A DNA stretch of 64,000 nt, from contig NZ_VIWO01000006.1 in the NCBI RefSeq assembly GCF_007829335.1, positions 124,001 to 188,000 of the forward strand, given 5' to 3'. The notes beneath the pieces were generated by a model, which was not told where the DNA came from, ran no database searches, and saw only the letters and a list, made by a program, of their open reading frames with translations. Both the position numbers and the translations under genes were made by a program. Positions 17,452 through 27,007 of this stretch are shown in pieces. How positions within the stretch are numbered: the stretch's first letter is position 1; each line of letters starts with the position of its first letter. The DNA is from Chitinophaga polysaccharea (lineage in GTDB: Bacteria; Bacteroidota; Bacteroidia; Chitinophagales; Chitinophagaceae).

Positions 17452-18846
17452 TCAGATATTGATGGCGCTTTTTCCTGCCCCGAGCAAGAAAGCATCTTTC
17501 AACGCCTCCGAATAGGTAGGATGCGCATAACAGATCCTGTACATTTCCTCGGCGGTAGTTTCGTGGGCCATGCCCACGGCGGCCTGGCCAATCACATCGG
17601 CCGCCCTTGGGCCTATGATATGTACGCCCAGTACTTCGTTGTAAGCTTCCGCTACCAGTACTTTCACGAAGCCTTCCGTATCCATGGAAGCCCTGGCGCG
17701 GGCACTGGCCATATAAGGGAACTTACCGGAGCGGTAGGCAATGCCACCGGCTTTTAATTGCTCCTCCGTAGCGCCTACCGACGCCACTTCCGGCCAGGTA
17801 TACACCACATTGGGAATGAGGTTATAATTGAGATGCGGTGTTAATCCACCTATCACTTCCGCCACCAGGGTCCCCTCTTCTTCTGCTTTATGTGCCAGCA
17901 TAGGGCCGTCAATCACATCGCCGATGGCATATATATGCGGAGCCGATGTCTGCAACGTTTTATTCACGGGTATCTTCCCGTTCTTCATCGTTTCAATACC
18001 TGCCGCTGCTAAGTTAAGGCCGGTGGTATAAGCGCGGCGACCTACCGCCACCATACAATAATCGGCTGTCAGCTCCTGCTGCTGGCCGTCCTTGTCGACA
18101 TACCCCACTACTGCGGCATTATCCGTATTTATGGCCGATTGCACCTGGCAATTCAACCGGATATCTATCGACAATGTTACCAGCGATTTCTGCAAGGCTT
18201 TGCCCAGCTCCAGGTCCATCGTGGGAATGAGGCTGCCGGCGTATTCCAGGATGGTTACCTTGGTGCCAATGCGGGCGTACACCGAAGCCATTTCCACACC
18301 AATCACCCCACCACCAATGATAACCATAGATGCCGGTTGTGCAGCCAATGACAAGGCTTCCGTGGAAGAAATGATCCTTTTTTTATCGATGGTGATACCC
18401 GGCAAAGAAGCTGGCTTGGAGCCGGTGGCAATAACAAAGTACCGTGCCTGTAACAACTGGTCTCCTACCTTTAACTGGTGGGCATTGACGAAGCTACCGA
18501 GGCCATGGTGTACGGCAATCTTATTTTTTTTCATCAGGTATACCAGTCCCGAAGTATTTTGCTTTACCACTTCCCGTTTTCGTTGAATAAATTGCTGAAA
18601 ATTGAGATGCAGCCCCTCCAGGCCGATACCGTGGGTGCCAAATTGCACTGCCGCCTTGTGATAATGCTCCGAACTGTCCAATAACGCTTTGGCGGGTATG
18701 CAGCCAACATTTGTACAGGTACCTCCAAGCACGTCGTACTTTTCTACCAGCGCTACTTTGAATCCCAGTTGCGCCGCCCGTATGGCACATACATAACCGC
18801 CGGGGCCGGCGCCGATTACCACCACATCGTAATTAACCGTTTCCAT
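17452..18846 (-). CDS. lpdA: Dihydrolipoyl dehydrogenase (E3)
   Basis: The 464-residue flavoenzyme reoxidises the dihydrolipoyl groups of 2-oxoacid dehydrogenases and the glycine cleavage system, passing electrons to NAD+. The FAD fold VVVIGAGPGGYVCAI starts at residue 8. The redox disulfide is Cys44/Cys49 in GGTCTNVGCIPAKALL. The NAD fold is at MVIIGGGVIGVEMASVYAR. The second FAD motif is IYAIGDVIDGPMLAHKAEEEG, and the C-terminal base is the His of CYAHPTYSEALKDAF. It has its own promoter region, a palindromic operator-like site at 18889-18916. That site shares its core with the operators of the TetR gene at 41571, so TetR-type control is likely. Confidence 0.96.
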   Translation of the reverse strand: METVNYDVVVIGAGPGGYVCAIRAAQLGFKVALVEKYDVLGGTCTNVGCIPAKALLDSSEHYHKAAVQFGTHGIGLEGLHLNFQQFIQRKREVVKQNTSGLVYLMKKNKIAVHHGLGSFVNAHQLKVGDQLLQARYFVIATGSKPASLPGITIDKKRIISSTEALSLAAQPASMVIIGGGVIGVEMASVYARIGTKVTILEYAGSLIPTMDLELGKALQKSLVTLSIDIRLNCQVQSAINTDNAAVVGYVDKDGQQQELTADYCMVAVGRRAYTTGLNLAAAGIETMKNGKIPVNKTLQTSAPHIYAIGDVIDGPMLAHKAEEEGTLVAEVIGGLTPHLNYNLIPNVVYTWPEVASVGATEEQLKAGGIAYRSGKFPYMASARARASMDTEGFVKVLVAEAYNEVLGVHIIGPRAADVIGQAAVGMAHETTAEEMYRICYAHPTYSEALKDAFLLGAGKSAINI

Positions 18847-18868
18847 GATGAGTCTTTTTTTGCAGGCA

Positions 18869-18902
18869 TAAAGGTAATTAAAGCAGGAATAAAATATACC
18901 AA
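18869..18902 (-). promoter_or_regulatory. Candidate promoter of lpdA overlapping the operator
   Basis: On the minus strand TTG (18902-18900) and TACCTTTA (18876-18869) are 23 bases apart. The -7 box has one mismatch to TAnnTTTG. The TTG is part of the 16-bp operator core, so bound repressor would block it. Confidence 0.45.
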
Positions 18903-18916
18903 TCGGTATATTTTAT
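18889..18916. promoter_or_regulatory. Palindromic operator upstream of lpdA (TAnACCAATCGGTnTA)
   Basis: The 28-base palindrome has 12-base arms (ataaaatatacc / ggtatattttat) around aatc. Its centre fits TAnACCAATCGGTnTA exactly, as do the sites at 41537-41552 and 42175-42190. It lies between the thiolase terminator and the lpdA start, 43 bases before the ATG, and is not followed by a T-run. An operator is therefore more likely than a terminator. Confidence 0.7.
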
Positions 18917-18918
18917 CT

Positions 18919-18950
18919 CAAAAAAACCGCCTCTACTGAATAGAGACGGC
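18919..18950 (-). terminator. Terminator of the thiolase gene
   Basis: The arms 18926-18935 and 18941-18950 form a 10-bp stem including G-U pairs. On the minus strand it is followed by a run of seven T ending at 18920. It separates the thiolase transcript from lpdA. Confidence 0.82.
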
Positions 18951-18962
18951 TTTTCGATGATT

Positions 18963-20135
18963 TTATACTTTTTCGATGATAATAGCGCTGGCGCCACCAC
19001 CGCCATTACAGATACCAGCTACGCCATAGCGGGCATTCTGCTGATGCAGGATGGCATTGAGGGTTACCACGATACGGGCACCACTGCAACCAATAGGGTG
19101 TCCCATTGCTACGGCGCCACCCCATACATTTACCTTATCCATAGCGAGGCCCAGGTCTTTCGCATTGGCAATAGGTACACAGGAAAATGCTTCATTTACT
19201 TCAGCATAGTCCATATCGCTGATCTTCAAGCCTGCTTTGTGCAACGCATTGTTAATTGCTTTTACCGGCGTGGTAGTAAACCATTCCGGCGCCTGGGAGG
19301 CATCTGCAAAGCTGACAATCTTCGCCAGCGGCTTCAGTCCCAGTTCTTTTAATTTTTCGCCACTTACCAATACCACAGCGGCAGCGCCGTCATTGATATT
19401 GGAAGCATTAGCGGCTGTGATGGTACCATCTTTCTGGAAACTTGGCTTCAGGGTAGGCACTTTTTCGAAAACTACCTTCTTATAGTCCTCATCTTCCGCT
19501 ACGGTTACTACCTGTTTACCGGGCACCTGCACCGGTACTACTTCTGCTTCATAGTATCCCTTTTCCCAGGCATTTGCAGCACGCTTATAGCTTTCGATAG
19601 CATATGCATCCTGGTCTTCCCGGGTAATATGATATTCGGTGGCGCATAATTCCGCCGCATTGCCCATGTGGAAATCTCTATAAGGATCCCACAGGCCATC
19701 GCGGATAATACCGTCTATTACGCTGCCATGCCCCAGTTTGTAACCCGTACGGGCTTTATCCAGGTAATAGGGAGCAGCGCTCATATTTTCCATACCACCG
19801 GCTACCACTACATCGTTATCGCCCAGCATGATGCTTTGTGCGCCCAACATAATGGCTTTCATTCCGGAGGCACAAACTTTATTCACGGTCGTACAGGGAA
19901 CTGTATTGGGGATACCCGCTGCCAGACTGGCCTGGTTGGCAGGCGCCTGTCCCAGGTTAGCACTGAGTACATTACCCATGTATACTTCGTTTACTGCTGC
20001 TGCCGCTACGCCGGCTCTTTCGAGGGCTGCTTTGATAACGGTAGCACCTAACTGCGTTGCCGCAATACCCGCCAGCGCCCCATTGAACGATCCAATGGGT
20101 GTACGGGCAGTAGCAACTATAAATACTTCTTTCAT
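18963..20135 (-). CDS. Acetyl-CoA C-acetyltransferase (thiolase)
   Basis: The 390-residue enzyme condenses or cleaves acetoacetyl-CoA or 3-ketoacyl-CoA. The acyl-accepting cysteine is Cys88 in TVNKVCASGMKAIM. The His of NEAFSCVPIAN (more often NEAFA), GHPIGCSGARIVV and the C-terminal CNGGGGASAIIIE complete the active site. Size and sequence fit the biosynthetic or degradative acetoacetyl-CoA thiolases (AtoB/PhaA/ThlA type). Substrate chain length cannot be decided. No beta-oxidation or PHB genes are adjacent. An exact -7 box stands at 20174-20181 and a terminator at 18919-18950, so it is monocistronic. Confidence 0.93.
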   Translation of the reverse strand: MKEVFIVATARTPIGSFNGALAGIAATQLGATVIKAALERAGVAAAAVNEVYMGNVLSANLGQAPANQASLAAGIPNTVPCTTVNKVCASGMKAIMLGAQSIMLGDNDVVVAGGMENMSAAPYYLDKARTGYKLGHGSVIDGIIRDGLWDPYRDFHMGNAAELCATEYHITREDQDAYAIESYKRAANAWEKGYYEAEVVPVQVPGKQVVTVAEDEDYKKVVFEKVPTLKPSFQKDGTITAANASNINDGAAAVVLVSGEKLKELGLKPLAKIVSFADASQAPEWFTTTPVKAINNALHKAGLKISDMDYAEVNEAFSCVPIANAKDLGLAMDKVNVWGGAVAMGHPIGCSGARIVVTLNAILHQQNARYGVAGICNGGGGASAIIIEKV

Positions 20136-20173
20136 CTGATAAATAAGATTGATTTGGCTAGTTTATAATCTAC

Positions 20174-20181
20174 CAAATATA
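20174..20181 (-). promoter_or_regulatory. Candidate -7 box for the thiolase gene
   Basis: On the minus strand this reads TATATTTG, an exact TAnnTTTG match, 38 bases before the ATG at 20135. Confidence 0.5.
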
Positions 20182-20190
20182 CGGAAAAGC

Positions 20191-20300
20191 TTAAAGCCGA
20201 AAGCATAAGGCATAAAGCTATGGCAGCGAATCTTTACGAATATCTAAAAGTCACGCTAGTCGCCCGTTTTCGCAGCATTGTGCTTTCAGCTCTCCGCTTT
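20191..20300. repeat. Intergenic repeat, copy B, in a divergent promoter region
   Basis: This stretch aligns with the reverse complement of copy C (49401-49510). The 45 bases from cataaagctat onward match at about four of five positions, including (t)ctttacgaatat against ctttgcgaatat. Its arms pair poorly, so it looks like a worn copy. It sits between the divergent -7 boxes of the thiolase gene and dnaG, where a terminator would have no purpose. Confidence 0.55.
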
Positions 20301-20315
20301 CTGCCAGAATTTAGG

Positions 20316-20323
20316 TATGTTTG
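20316..20323 (+). promoter_or_regulatory. Candidate -7 box for dnaG
   Basis: TATGTTTG matches TAnnTTTG exactly and ends 19 bases before the GTG start at 20343, implying a very short leader. No TTG lies at the usual -33 distance. Confidence 0.5.
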
Positions 20324-20342
20324 CAGTTGCATTGACTGAACC

Positions 20343-22313
20343 GTGATATCTCAAAACTCCATACAGCAGATCCTCAGCCGCATAGACATTGTGGATATAG
20401 TGGGTTCCTTCGTTAAATTGAAAAAACGGGGAGCCAACTACCTCGGTCTGTGCCCGTTTCACAATGAGAAGTCGCCCTCCTTCACGGTATCTCCCGGTAA
20501 GGAAATCTATAAGTGTTTTGGTTGCGGTGCCAGTGGCAACTCGATCAGCTTTATCATGGAGCATGAAAAATACTCCTATGTAGAAGCTTTGCGCTGGCTG
20601 GCCCAACGTTACCAGATAGAGCTGGAAGAAACTGAGGTAAGTCCGGAGGTGAAGCAGTACCAGTTGATGGCGGATAGTTTATTTATCATCAACAACTATG
20701 CGCGGGAGTATTTCACCGATACCTTGTTCAACAAAGAAGAAGGGCAGAATATCGGGTTGAGCTACTTTGAAGAAAGGGGATTTACGGAAGAAACGATCAA
20801 AAAGTTCCAGCTGGGATACTCCCTGAACACCTTCGACGCCTTCGCCAAATCGGCGTTGGAGAAAGGTTACAACCTGGAATACCTGCAAAAAACCGGTCTG
20901 GTCACCATTCGCAATGACCAGCCCGCCGACAATTACCGGGGCCGTGTTATCTTCCCGATACATAACCAGTCCGGTAAGATCCTGGGCTTCGGTGCCCGTA
21001 TTTTGGGAGCAAAATCAGACCGGGCGCCCAAGTATATCAACTCCCCCGAAAACGAGATTTATGTAAAAAGCCGGGTACTGTATGGTACTTACTTTGCGCG
21101 GCATGCGATAGATAAACAGAACGAGTGCTTACTGGTAGAAGGTTATACCGATGTGATATCACTGCACCAGGCCGGCGTGGAAAACGTGGTGGCCTCCAGC
21201 GGTACCTCCCTCACACAGGACCAGCTGAGGCTCATCAAGAAATACACGAACAACCTCACCATCCTGTATGATGGGGATAGCGCCGGTGTAAAGGCAGCAC
21301 TCCGCGGCCTGGATATGGCCATTGAAGAAGGCCTGAATGTAAAGCTGGTACTGCTGCCAGACAAAGAAGACCCGGATAGTTACGTACAGAAAATAGGCGC
21401 CGCCGCTTTCCGGGAGTTTATCCAGGAACATAAGCAAGACTTTGTGCTGTTTAAGCTGCAGCTGAGCATGCAGGAAGCAGGCAGCGACAGTACTAAAAAG
21501 TCGCAGCTGGTCAATGAAATTGCCGAAACTATTTCCAAAATTGATAAGGCTGAGGACTTTACCCGGCAGCAGGACTATATCCGTCAATGTAGCCAACTAC
21601 TGCATATCGACGAACAGGGGTTGATCCAGCTGGTTAATAAGTTTATCCGCGACCGGCTCGTTAAGCGCGAACAGGCCCATGCCCGCAACCAACCTGCTCC
21701 AGGCGATGATGCACTGAGCGAAGAGGCGATAGCTGCTATGGAAGCCGCAGAAACCGGCATTTCTGTAGAATCGTTGCTCAACGGACATGAACGGCAGGAA
21801 AAGGAGCTGGTAAAAATATTGCTGCGCTTCGGGGATAAGCCCTTCAGTGAAGAAGACAATAGCACGGTAGCAGATTATGTGTTTCATCTGCCTTACGACT
21901 TCGAAGCACTGGCAGAAAGTGAGTTGGTAAAAAGAATTTTGAGAGAATACAAGGCGCTGTATGATACGGGGAATTTGCAGGACAAGCGTTGGTTCCTGTA
22001 TCATGAAGACCAGGCTTTGTCTAAACAAATTGCCAATATCCTGGAAGATAAAGAAGCGGATTTGAGTATTAACTGGAAAGACCGTTTTGAAATTGATACC
22101 GTATACGGCGACAACGCCTACCTGAGAGATACCATCTCCACCACCAACTACCTGATACTGCGCAAGATCAAAAAGCTGATCCACGAAAACCAGGAAGAGG
22201 CAAAAAAGGCCACTGAAATGGATCAGATTATTGCCTGCCTGGAAATGCAGAAGCATTTGAATGCCCTGGAAAAAGAACTGACCAATGGTATGGGCACCGT
22301 TATTTTCAAATAG
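20343..22313 (+). CDS. dnaG: DNA primase
   Basis: The 656-residue primase makes RNA primers at the replication fork. It starts with GTG; no in-frame ATG precedes the conserved N-terminus. The CHC2 zinc ribbon has Cys37, His40, Cys58 and Cys61 (LGLCPFHNEKSPSF, then YKCFGCGASG). The Toprim domain carries CLLVEGYTDVISLHQAG and ILYDGDSAGVKAALRG. The C-terminal helicase-binding region (about 440-656) is poorly conserved, as usual. The gene lies divergent from the thiolase gene and convergent with folA. It is not in the rpsU-dnaG-rpoD arrangement of E. coli. Confidence 0.96.
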   Translation: MISQNSIQQILSRIDIVDIVGSFVKLKKRGANYLGLCPFHNEKSPSFTVSPGKEIYKCFGCGASGNSISFIMEHEKYSYVEALRWLAQRYQIELEETEVSPEVKQYQLMADSLFIINNYAREYFTDTLFNKEEGQNIGLSYFEERGFTEETIKKFQLGYSLNTFDAFAKSALEKGYNLEYLQKTGLVTIRNDQPADNYRGRVIFPIHNQSGKILGFGARILGAKSDRAPKYINSPENEIYVKSRVLYGTYFARHAIDKQNECLLVEGYTDVISLHQAGVENVVASSGTSLTQDQLRLIKKYTNNLTILYDGDSAGVKAALRGLDMAIEEGLNVKLVLLPDKEDPDSYVQKIGAAAFREFIQEHKQDFVLFKLQLSMQEAGSDSTKKSQLVNEIAETISKIDKAEDFTRQQDYIRQCSQLLHIDEQGLIQLVNKFIRDRLVKREQAHARNQPAPGDDALSEEAIAAMEAAETGISVESLLNGHERQEKELVKILLRFGDKPFSEEDNSTVADYVFHLPYDFEALAESELVKRILREYKALYDTGNLQDKRWFLYHEDQALSKQIANILEDKEADLSINWKDRFEIDTVYGDNAYLRDTISTTNYLILRKIKKLIHENQEEAKKATEMDQIIACLEMQKHLNALEKELTNGMGTVIFK

Positions 22314-22331
22314 CCATTAACATTAGTGTTC

Positions 22332-22829
22332 CTATATTCTTTCCCATACCTGGAAAGAGAAGGGATATTGGTTTTTCTCATCTTCTTCATGGCGTTCATC
22401 GCTTATCAGTTCAAACTCACCGCCATCTATTTGCGGGAAGAAAGCATCGCCGTGTACCACTGCATATACGCGTGTGAGGTAGATGCGATCTACTTTGGCC
22501 CAGGCTTGTTTGAAGATTTGTGAGCCGCCGGTGATAAACAATTCGTCGCCTCCGAAAGAGCGGGCTTTTTCGATGCCCTCTTCAATAGAGCTAACGATAT
22601 ATGCTCCTTCCGGGTGATAATCAGCCTGGCGGGTAATAACAATATTAGGGCGGCCTGGGAGGGGCTTGCCGAGTGAGTCGAAAGTTTTGCGTCCCATTAC
22701 AATGGGTTTACCCAATGTAGTGGCCTTAAAATATTTGAGATCGGTAGGCAGGCGCCAGGGCAACATGTTATTGATACCAATGGCATTGTTTTCTGACGCT
22801 GCTACGATGATGGAAATGCGCATATGCAA
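22332..22829 (-). CDS. folA: Dihydrofolate reductase
   Basis: The 165-residue enzyme reduces dihydrofolate to tetrahydrofolate with NADPH. Family marks are IVAASENNAIGINNMLPWRLPTDLKYFK with the substrate-binding acidic residue following PWRLP, PIVMGRKTFDSLGKPLPGRPNIV, and FITGGSQIFKQAW. It starts 2 bases after the thyA stop codon. The pair forms the standard thyA-folA operon, in which thymidylate synthase generates the dihydrofolate that this enzyme recycles. Confidence 0.96.
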   Translation of the reverse strand: MHMRISIIVAASENNAIGINNMLPWRLPTDLKYFKATTLGKPIVMGRKTFDSLGKPLPGRPNIVITRQADYHPEGAYIVSSIEEGIEKARSFGGDELFITGGSQIFKQAWAKVDRIYLTRVYAVVHGDAFFPQIDGGEFELISDERHEEDEKNQYPFSFQVWERI

Positions 22830-22831
22830 GG

Positions 22832-23653
22832 TTATATAGCTACCGGAGCTTTAATAGCCGGGTGAAACTGATAGTGCTGTAACTCAAAATCTTCGAAGGT
22901 AAAAGAGAAGATATCTTTTACTTCCGGGTTGATTTTCATGACCGGCAGCGGGAACGGCTGTCTGCTCAGCTGCAGTTGGGCCTGTTCCATATGGTTGCTA
23001 TACAGGTGTACATCACCGAAGGTGTGTATAAAATCGCCGGCATCCAGGTCGCATACCTGTGCCATCATCATGGTCAGCAGGGCGTAGGAGGCGATATTGA
23101 ACGGTACGCCCAGGAATACGTCGGCGCTGCGCTGGTAAAGTTGGCAGCTCAGTTTTCCCCGGGTTTCCCCTTTTTCTTTGTCTGCCGGGGTTACATAAAA
23201 CTGGAACAGGCAATGGCAGGGGCTGAGTGCCATTTCAGACAGCTCTCCTACGTTCCAGGCGTTGACGATAATGCGGCGGGAGTCGGGGTTGTTTTTAATG
23301 GTGTTGACCGCTTCTGTGATCTGGTCAATCACCTTTCCGCTGCGGGTTTCCCAGCTACGCCATTGTTTGCCGTAAACAGGGCCCAGGTCACCGTTTTTAT
23401 CGGCCCATTCGTCCCAGATACTTACGCCGTGCTCTTTTAGCCAGGCAATATTCGTATCGCCTTTTAAAAACCAGAGCAGTTCGTATATAATTGATTTAAG
23501 ATGTAATTTCTTGGTAGTTACTAATGGAAAGCCTTCCTGTAAATTGAAACGCATCTGGTAGCCAAAGCAACTGGTAGTGCCCGTTCCGGTACGGTCCGTT
23601 TTCACTGCGCCGTCACGGATAATATGTTGTAATAATGATAAATACTGATCCAT
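22832..23653 (-). CDS. thyA: Thymidylate synthase
   Basis: The enzyme methylates dUMP to dTMP using methylenetetrahydrofolate. The frame stays open 62 codons upstream to 23839, but the conserved start MDQYLSLLQHIIRDG places initiation at 23653, giving 273 residues. Family marks are DRTGTGTTSCFGYQMRF, ELLWFLKGDTNIAWL, the nucleophile Cys146 in ALSPCHCLFQFYV, and the RSADVFLGVPFNIASYALL segment binding dUMP. It is translationally close to folA, with a 2-base gap. The upstream open stretch is compositionally unlike coding sequence and is best read as chance. Confidence 0.97.
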   Translation of the reverse strand: MDQYLSLLQHIIRDGAVKTDRTGTGTTSCFGYQMRFNLQEGFPLVTTKKLHLKSIIYELLWFLKGDTNIAWLKEHGVSIWDEWADKNGDLGPVYGKQWRSWETRSGKVIDQITEAVNTIKNNPDSRRIIVNAWNVGELSEMALSPCHCLFQFYVTPADKEKGETRGKLSCQLYQRSADVFLGVPFNIASYALLTMMMAQVCDLDAGDFIHTFGDVHLYSNHMEQAQLQLSRQPFPLPVMKINPEVKDIFSFTFEDFELQHYQFHPAIKAPVAI

Positions 23654-23981
23654 AAGGCTGCAATTTACAAAGTTTACGGATGAAAAATATAATGTATTCC
23701 AGTCAAAGAAAAAAACGGTAGATCCGTATAAATCACGTAAATTTTGTTCACTGCTTAGTATTCGACTTACCGAGACTGGCTTAATGAGAAACTTGCAGGA
23801 AGTATGTGCGGAAAACCTCAATGACCATGACCACTTCACTGCATAACCAAGGCAACAAAATCAGCTATTATTAGCAACCAAAATCAGGAATTACTATTTA
23901 CTTCATTTTTAAATCTACTATCAGCTCTATGATAAGATAACCTATTTCATCACTATCATCATTTTATAAACCAAACAAGCT
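23654..23981. other. 328-bp divergent intergenic region, thyA / SusC
   Basis: It must carry the promoters of thyA (leftward) and the SusC gene (rightward). Near thyA the minus strand reads taaactttg, one base off TAnnTTTG. I see no convincing hairpin, repeat, RNA gene or small ORF. Confidence 0.4.
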
Positions 23982-26978
23982 ATGCTTCTACCAAAATCAG
24001 GCTTGCTGGTACTGCTTTGTCTTTGCAGTACCCTGGCATTATTTGCCCAACAAAATATCACCGGAAAAACAAGGGATGCCGTTAGTGGTAAACCTATTCC
24101 CGGTGTAACCGTGCGGGTACCCAATAGTAATAAAGGCACCATTTCAGACGCCAGCGGTAATTACACGTTGGTGGTACCAGCCGGCACAACCAGTTTACTG
24201 GTCAGCTATACTGGCTATAAAAGCCAAACCATCCCAATCAAAGCTGACCAATCTGTAGTTAATATTTCCATGGAAGAAGACTTTGCACGTCTCGAGGAAA
24301 TTGTAGTAACCGGTTTGGCTACGAATGTAAAGCGTGCCAACCTGGCGAATGCGGTAGCTACTATTTCTGGTAAAGAATTAACTGGTGTAGCACCTGCACA
24401 AACCTTCGATGCCGCACTGAGTGGTAAAATACCCGGCGCATTGATCACCGCCAACTCGGGCGCTCCCGGTGGCGGTATCTCTGTAAAAATGCGTGGTATT
24501 ACTTCCGTATTCGGTAATTCACAGCCACTGTATGTGGTAGACGGCGTTTTCTTCAACAGCGCCAGTATTCCTGCGGGCCTCAATGATGTAACCGGGGCAG
24601 CTACTGCCGGTAACCCAAACAACCAGGATAATCCCTCCAGCCGTATCGCTGATCTCAATCCTGAAGATATTGAAAATATAGAAATCCTGAAAGGCGCCTC
24701 TGCTTCCGCGTTGTATGGCGCGAAAGCAGCTGCCGGCGTAGTTATCATCACCACTAAAAAAGGTAAATCAGGAAAAACCAGAATCAGTATAAACCAGGAA
24801 ACAGGTTTTGTGAAAGAACGGCATCTGCTGGGGGTACGCACCTTTACTCCCGAAACAGCTGCAGACCTGGCCGGTACTGCCGACAACCCCGATCCTACTG
24901 TGCAAGCCAACCGCGCCGCATTAAAAGCGCAGTTTAATGCCGCAAAAAGCGCAGGAAAAATTTATGATTATGAAAAAGAAATGTACGGACAAACCGGACT
25001 TTTGCTGAACACCAATGTGTCTGTGAGTGGTGGTGGAGATAAAACCACCTTTTATCTTTCCGGCAACCGCCGGCAGGAACAAGGTATTATCAAAGGTACC
25101 GGCTATTTCAACAATGCCCTGCGCCTGAATGTAGATCATAAGATAAATGATCGTATATCCCTCGGCGTTACCACCAATTATATTGGTTCTTCGTCCGACA
25201 GGGGGCTTACCAACAATGATAATAACGGTGTTACTTTTGGTGTGGCACTTTCTTCCACCCCGGATTTCATAGACCTGCACCCTAATGCGCTGGGCGAATA
25301 TCCCCGTAACCCCTTTGCAGCTTCCAATCCGCTGGAAACAAGAGACAAGATCATCAACAACGAGCTGACCAATCGCTTTGTGGGTGGCGCCAATATTGAC
25401 ATTAAATTCCAGCAAAGCGCGCATTCTACTACCAAATTTGTGGGTCGTGGCGGTCTGGATTATTTCAACTTCAAAACCGCAGCCCTGTTTCCCCGCGATC
25501 TGCAATTTGAAGAAAATGGTTTGCTGGGACAATCTATACAGGGAAACACCAACAGCTCCAATACTAACTGGGGTGGATTTTTTGTAAATACATTTATTCC
25601 CAATGAAAACATCAGTTTAACCAGCAGTGCCGGCGCCACACTGGAAACGGGTTTCATGGACAATATTGTTACATCCGCCAGCAACATGGTGTCCGGGCAG
25701 AGCAACCTGGATGCGAGTGGTAACACCACTACCCGGCAATTCCGCCAGAAATACCGCGATAATGGTTTCTTCGTACAGGAAGAATTGACGTTGATCGATG
25801 CGTTTACCATTAGTGGTGGTGTGCGTTTCGACAGATCCACCAACAATGGCGACTTTAAAAAATACTACGTCTTCCCTAAAGGAGCGGTGTCATGGAATCT
25901 TACTAAAATGAAATTCTGGAAAGTAGATGCCATCGACAACCTGAAAGTACGGGCGGCGTATGGTCAATCCGGTAACGTACCTCCTTATGGCAGTAAGTTT
26001 ACCGCCATGCTGGGAAGCAATATCGGCGGACTTCCGGGCGTACTGGTGGATAACCTGCAGGGAAATTCCCAGATCAAACCGGAAAGGCAGGCTGAATTTG
26101 AAACCGGTCTGGATATCAGTGTGCTGAAAGGCCGTATCAGCCTGGAAGCTACCTACTACGACAAAACCATTACGGATGTATTGCTGCGTCACAACCTTCC
26201 CGGTTCTACCGGTTTTGCCACCGAATGGAAAAACAGTGGCGACCTGAAAAACCAGGGTATAGAACTCGGGCTTACCGTGATACCGGTGAATACGCCTAAT
26301 TTTAAGTGGACCAGTAACCTTAACTGGTGGCGTAACCGGTCGAAGGTAACGCGACTGATTATACCTCCTTTTGCGATAGGTGCATTTGGTAACTCACTGG
26401 GTACTTTCTACCTGGAACAGGGTAGACCTGCCACACAGATCAAAGGTAATGTAGGAGGGCAGTTGAAACTTCTGGGCGACGCAGAGCCTAAATTCCAGGC
26501 GAGTTTCTCCAATGAGCTCACCATCTTTAAGAACTTCTCCCTGCGTTTCCTGATTCACTGGAAGAAAGGCGGAGATAATATTAATCTCACTGAGCTGCTG
26601 ACCGACCTGGGCTCCACTACTGTTGACTACGATGATATTATCAACGGAATGAAGGCGGGTCTTTACCGTCAGAACGCAGGCGACGCCTCCATTTATGTAC
26701 AGGATGCTTCGTACGTGCGTATCCGCGAGATAGGCCTTTACTATAGTATCCCACTAAAAAACACAGAGAAGATCAAATCGATTCGCGTAGGTATTTCCGC
26801 GAACAACTTCTTTACCTGGACGAGATACAAAGGATATGATCCCGAAGTATCCAATTTTGGAAGCAACACCATTACCACCTCTCAAAGCCGTGGTAGTAAC
26901 GGGTTATCAACAGGTGTAGACGTAACGCCGTACCCTGCTTCCAAGAGAGCCAGCTTCCATGTTGGTATAGATTTCTGA
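23982..26978 (+). CDS. SusC/RagA-type TonB-dependent outer-membrane transporter
   Basis: The 998-residue protein has a signal peptide (ending ALFAQQ) and an N-terminal carboxypeptidase-like domain, about residues 25-100 (ITGKTRDAVSGKPIPGVTV). A plug domain follows (VVDGVFFNSASI, then NPEDIENIEILKGASASALYG, the SusC signature). A 22-strand barrel runs to the end and finishes in Phe (FHVGIDF). It imports a glycan or peptide too large for porins, energised by TonB. It lacks an STN signalling domain, so it is not expected to drive an anti-sigma relay, and none is adjacent. The partner SusD follows 29 bases downstream. The substrate cannot be inferred because no degradative enzyme is linked. Confidence 0.95.
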   Translation: MLLPKSGLLVLLCLCSTLALFAQQNITGKTRDAVSGKPIPGVTVRVPNSNKGTISDASGNYTLVVPAGTTSLLVSYTGYKSQTIPIKADQSVVNISMEEDFARLEEIVVTGLATNVKRANLANAVATISGKELTGVAPAQTFDAALSGKIPGALITANSGAPGGGISVKMRGITSVFGNSQPLYVVDGVFFNSASIPAGLNDVTGAATAGNPNNQDNPSSRIADLNPEDIENIEILKGASASALYGAKAAAGVVIITTKKGKSGKTRISINQETGFVKERHLLGVRTFTPETAADLAGTADNPDPTVQANRAALKAQFNAAKSAGKIYDYEKEMYGQTGLLLNTNVSVSGGGDKTTFYLSGNRRQEQGIIKGTGYFNNALRLNVDHKINDRISLGVTTNYIGSSSDRGLTNNDNNGVTFGVALSSTPDFIDLHPNALGEYPRNPFAASNPLETRDKIINNELTNRFVGGANIDIKFQQSAHSTTKFVGRGGLDYFNFKTAALFPRDLQFEENGLLGQSIQGNTNSSNTNWGGFFVNTFIPNENISLTSSAGATLETGFMDNIVTSASNMVSGQSNLDASGNTTTRQFRQKYRDNGFFVQEELTLIDAFTISGGVRFDRSTNNGDFKKYYVFPKGAVSWNLTKMKFWKVDAIDNLKVRAAYGQSGNVPPYGSKFTAMLGSNIGGLPGVLVDNLQGNSQIKPERQAEFETGLDISVLKGRISLEATYYDKTITDVLLRHNLPGSTGFATEWKNSGDLKNQGIELGLTVIPVNTPNFKWTSNLNWWRNRSKVTRLIIPPFAIGAFGNSLGTFYLEQGRPATQIKGNVGGQLKLLGDAEPKFQASFSNELTIFKNFSLRFLIHWKKGGDNINLTELLTDLGSTTVDYDDIINGMKAGLYRQNAGDASIYVQDASYVRIREIGLYYSIPLKNTEKIKSIRVGISANNFFTWTRYKGYDPEVSNFGSNTITTSQSRGSNGLSTGVDVTPYPASKRASFHVGIDF

Positions 26979-27007
26979 TCATTATCTGTCTGTTAAAATC
27001 ATTGTAT

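Noticed and set aside
18889..18916. Palindrome before lpdA read as a terminator of the thiolase gene
   Set aside because: The thiolase gene already has a hairpin with seven T at 18919-18950. The palindrome lacks a T-run and shares its core with two other promoter-proximal sites.
23654..23839. In-frame 62-codon extension upstream of thyA
   Set aside because: The extra residues match nothing in thymidylate synthases, and the conserved start lies at 23653.
24215..24910. A 231-codon minus-strand frame inside the first SusC gene
   Set aside because: It is a shadow of the susC coding sequence, with no independent start signal or family match.
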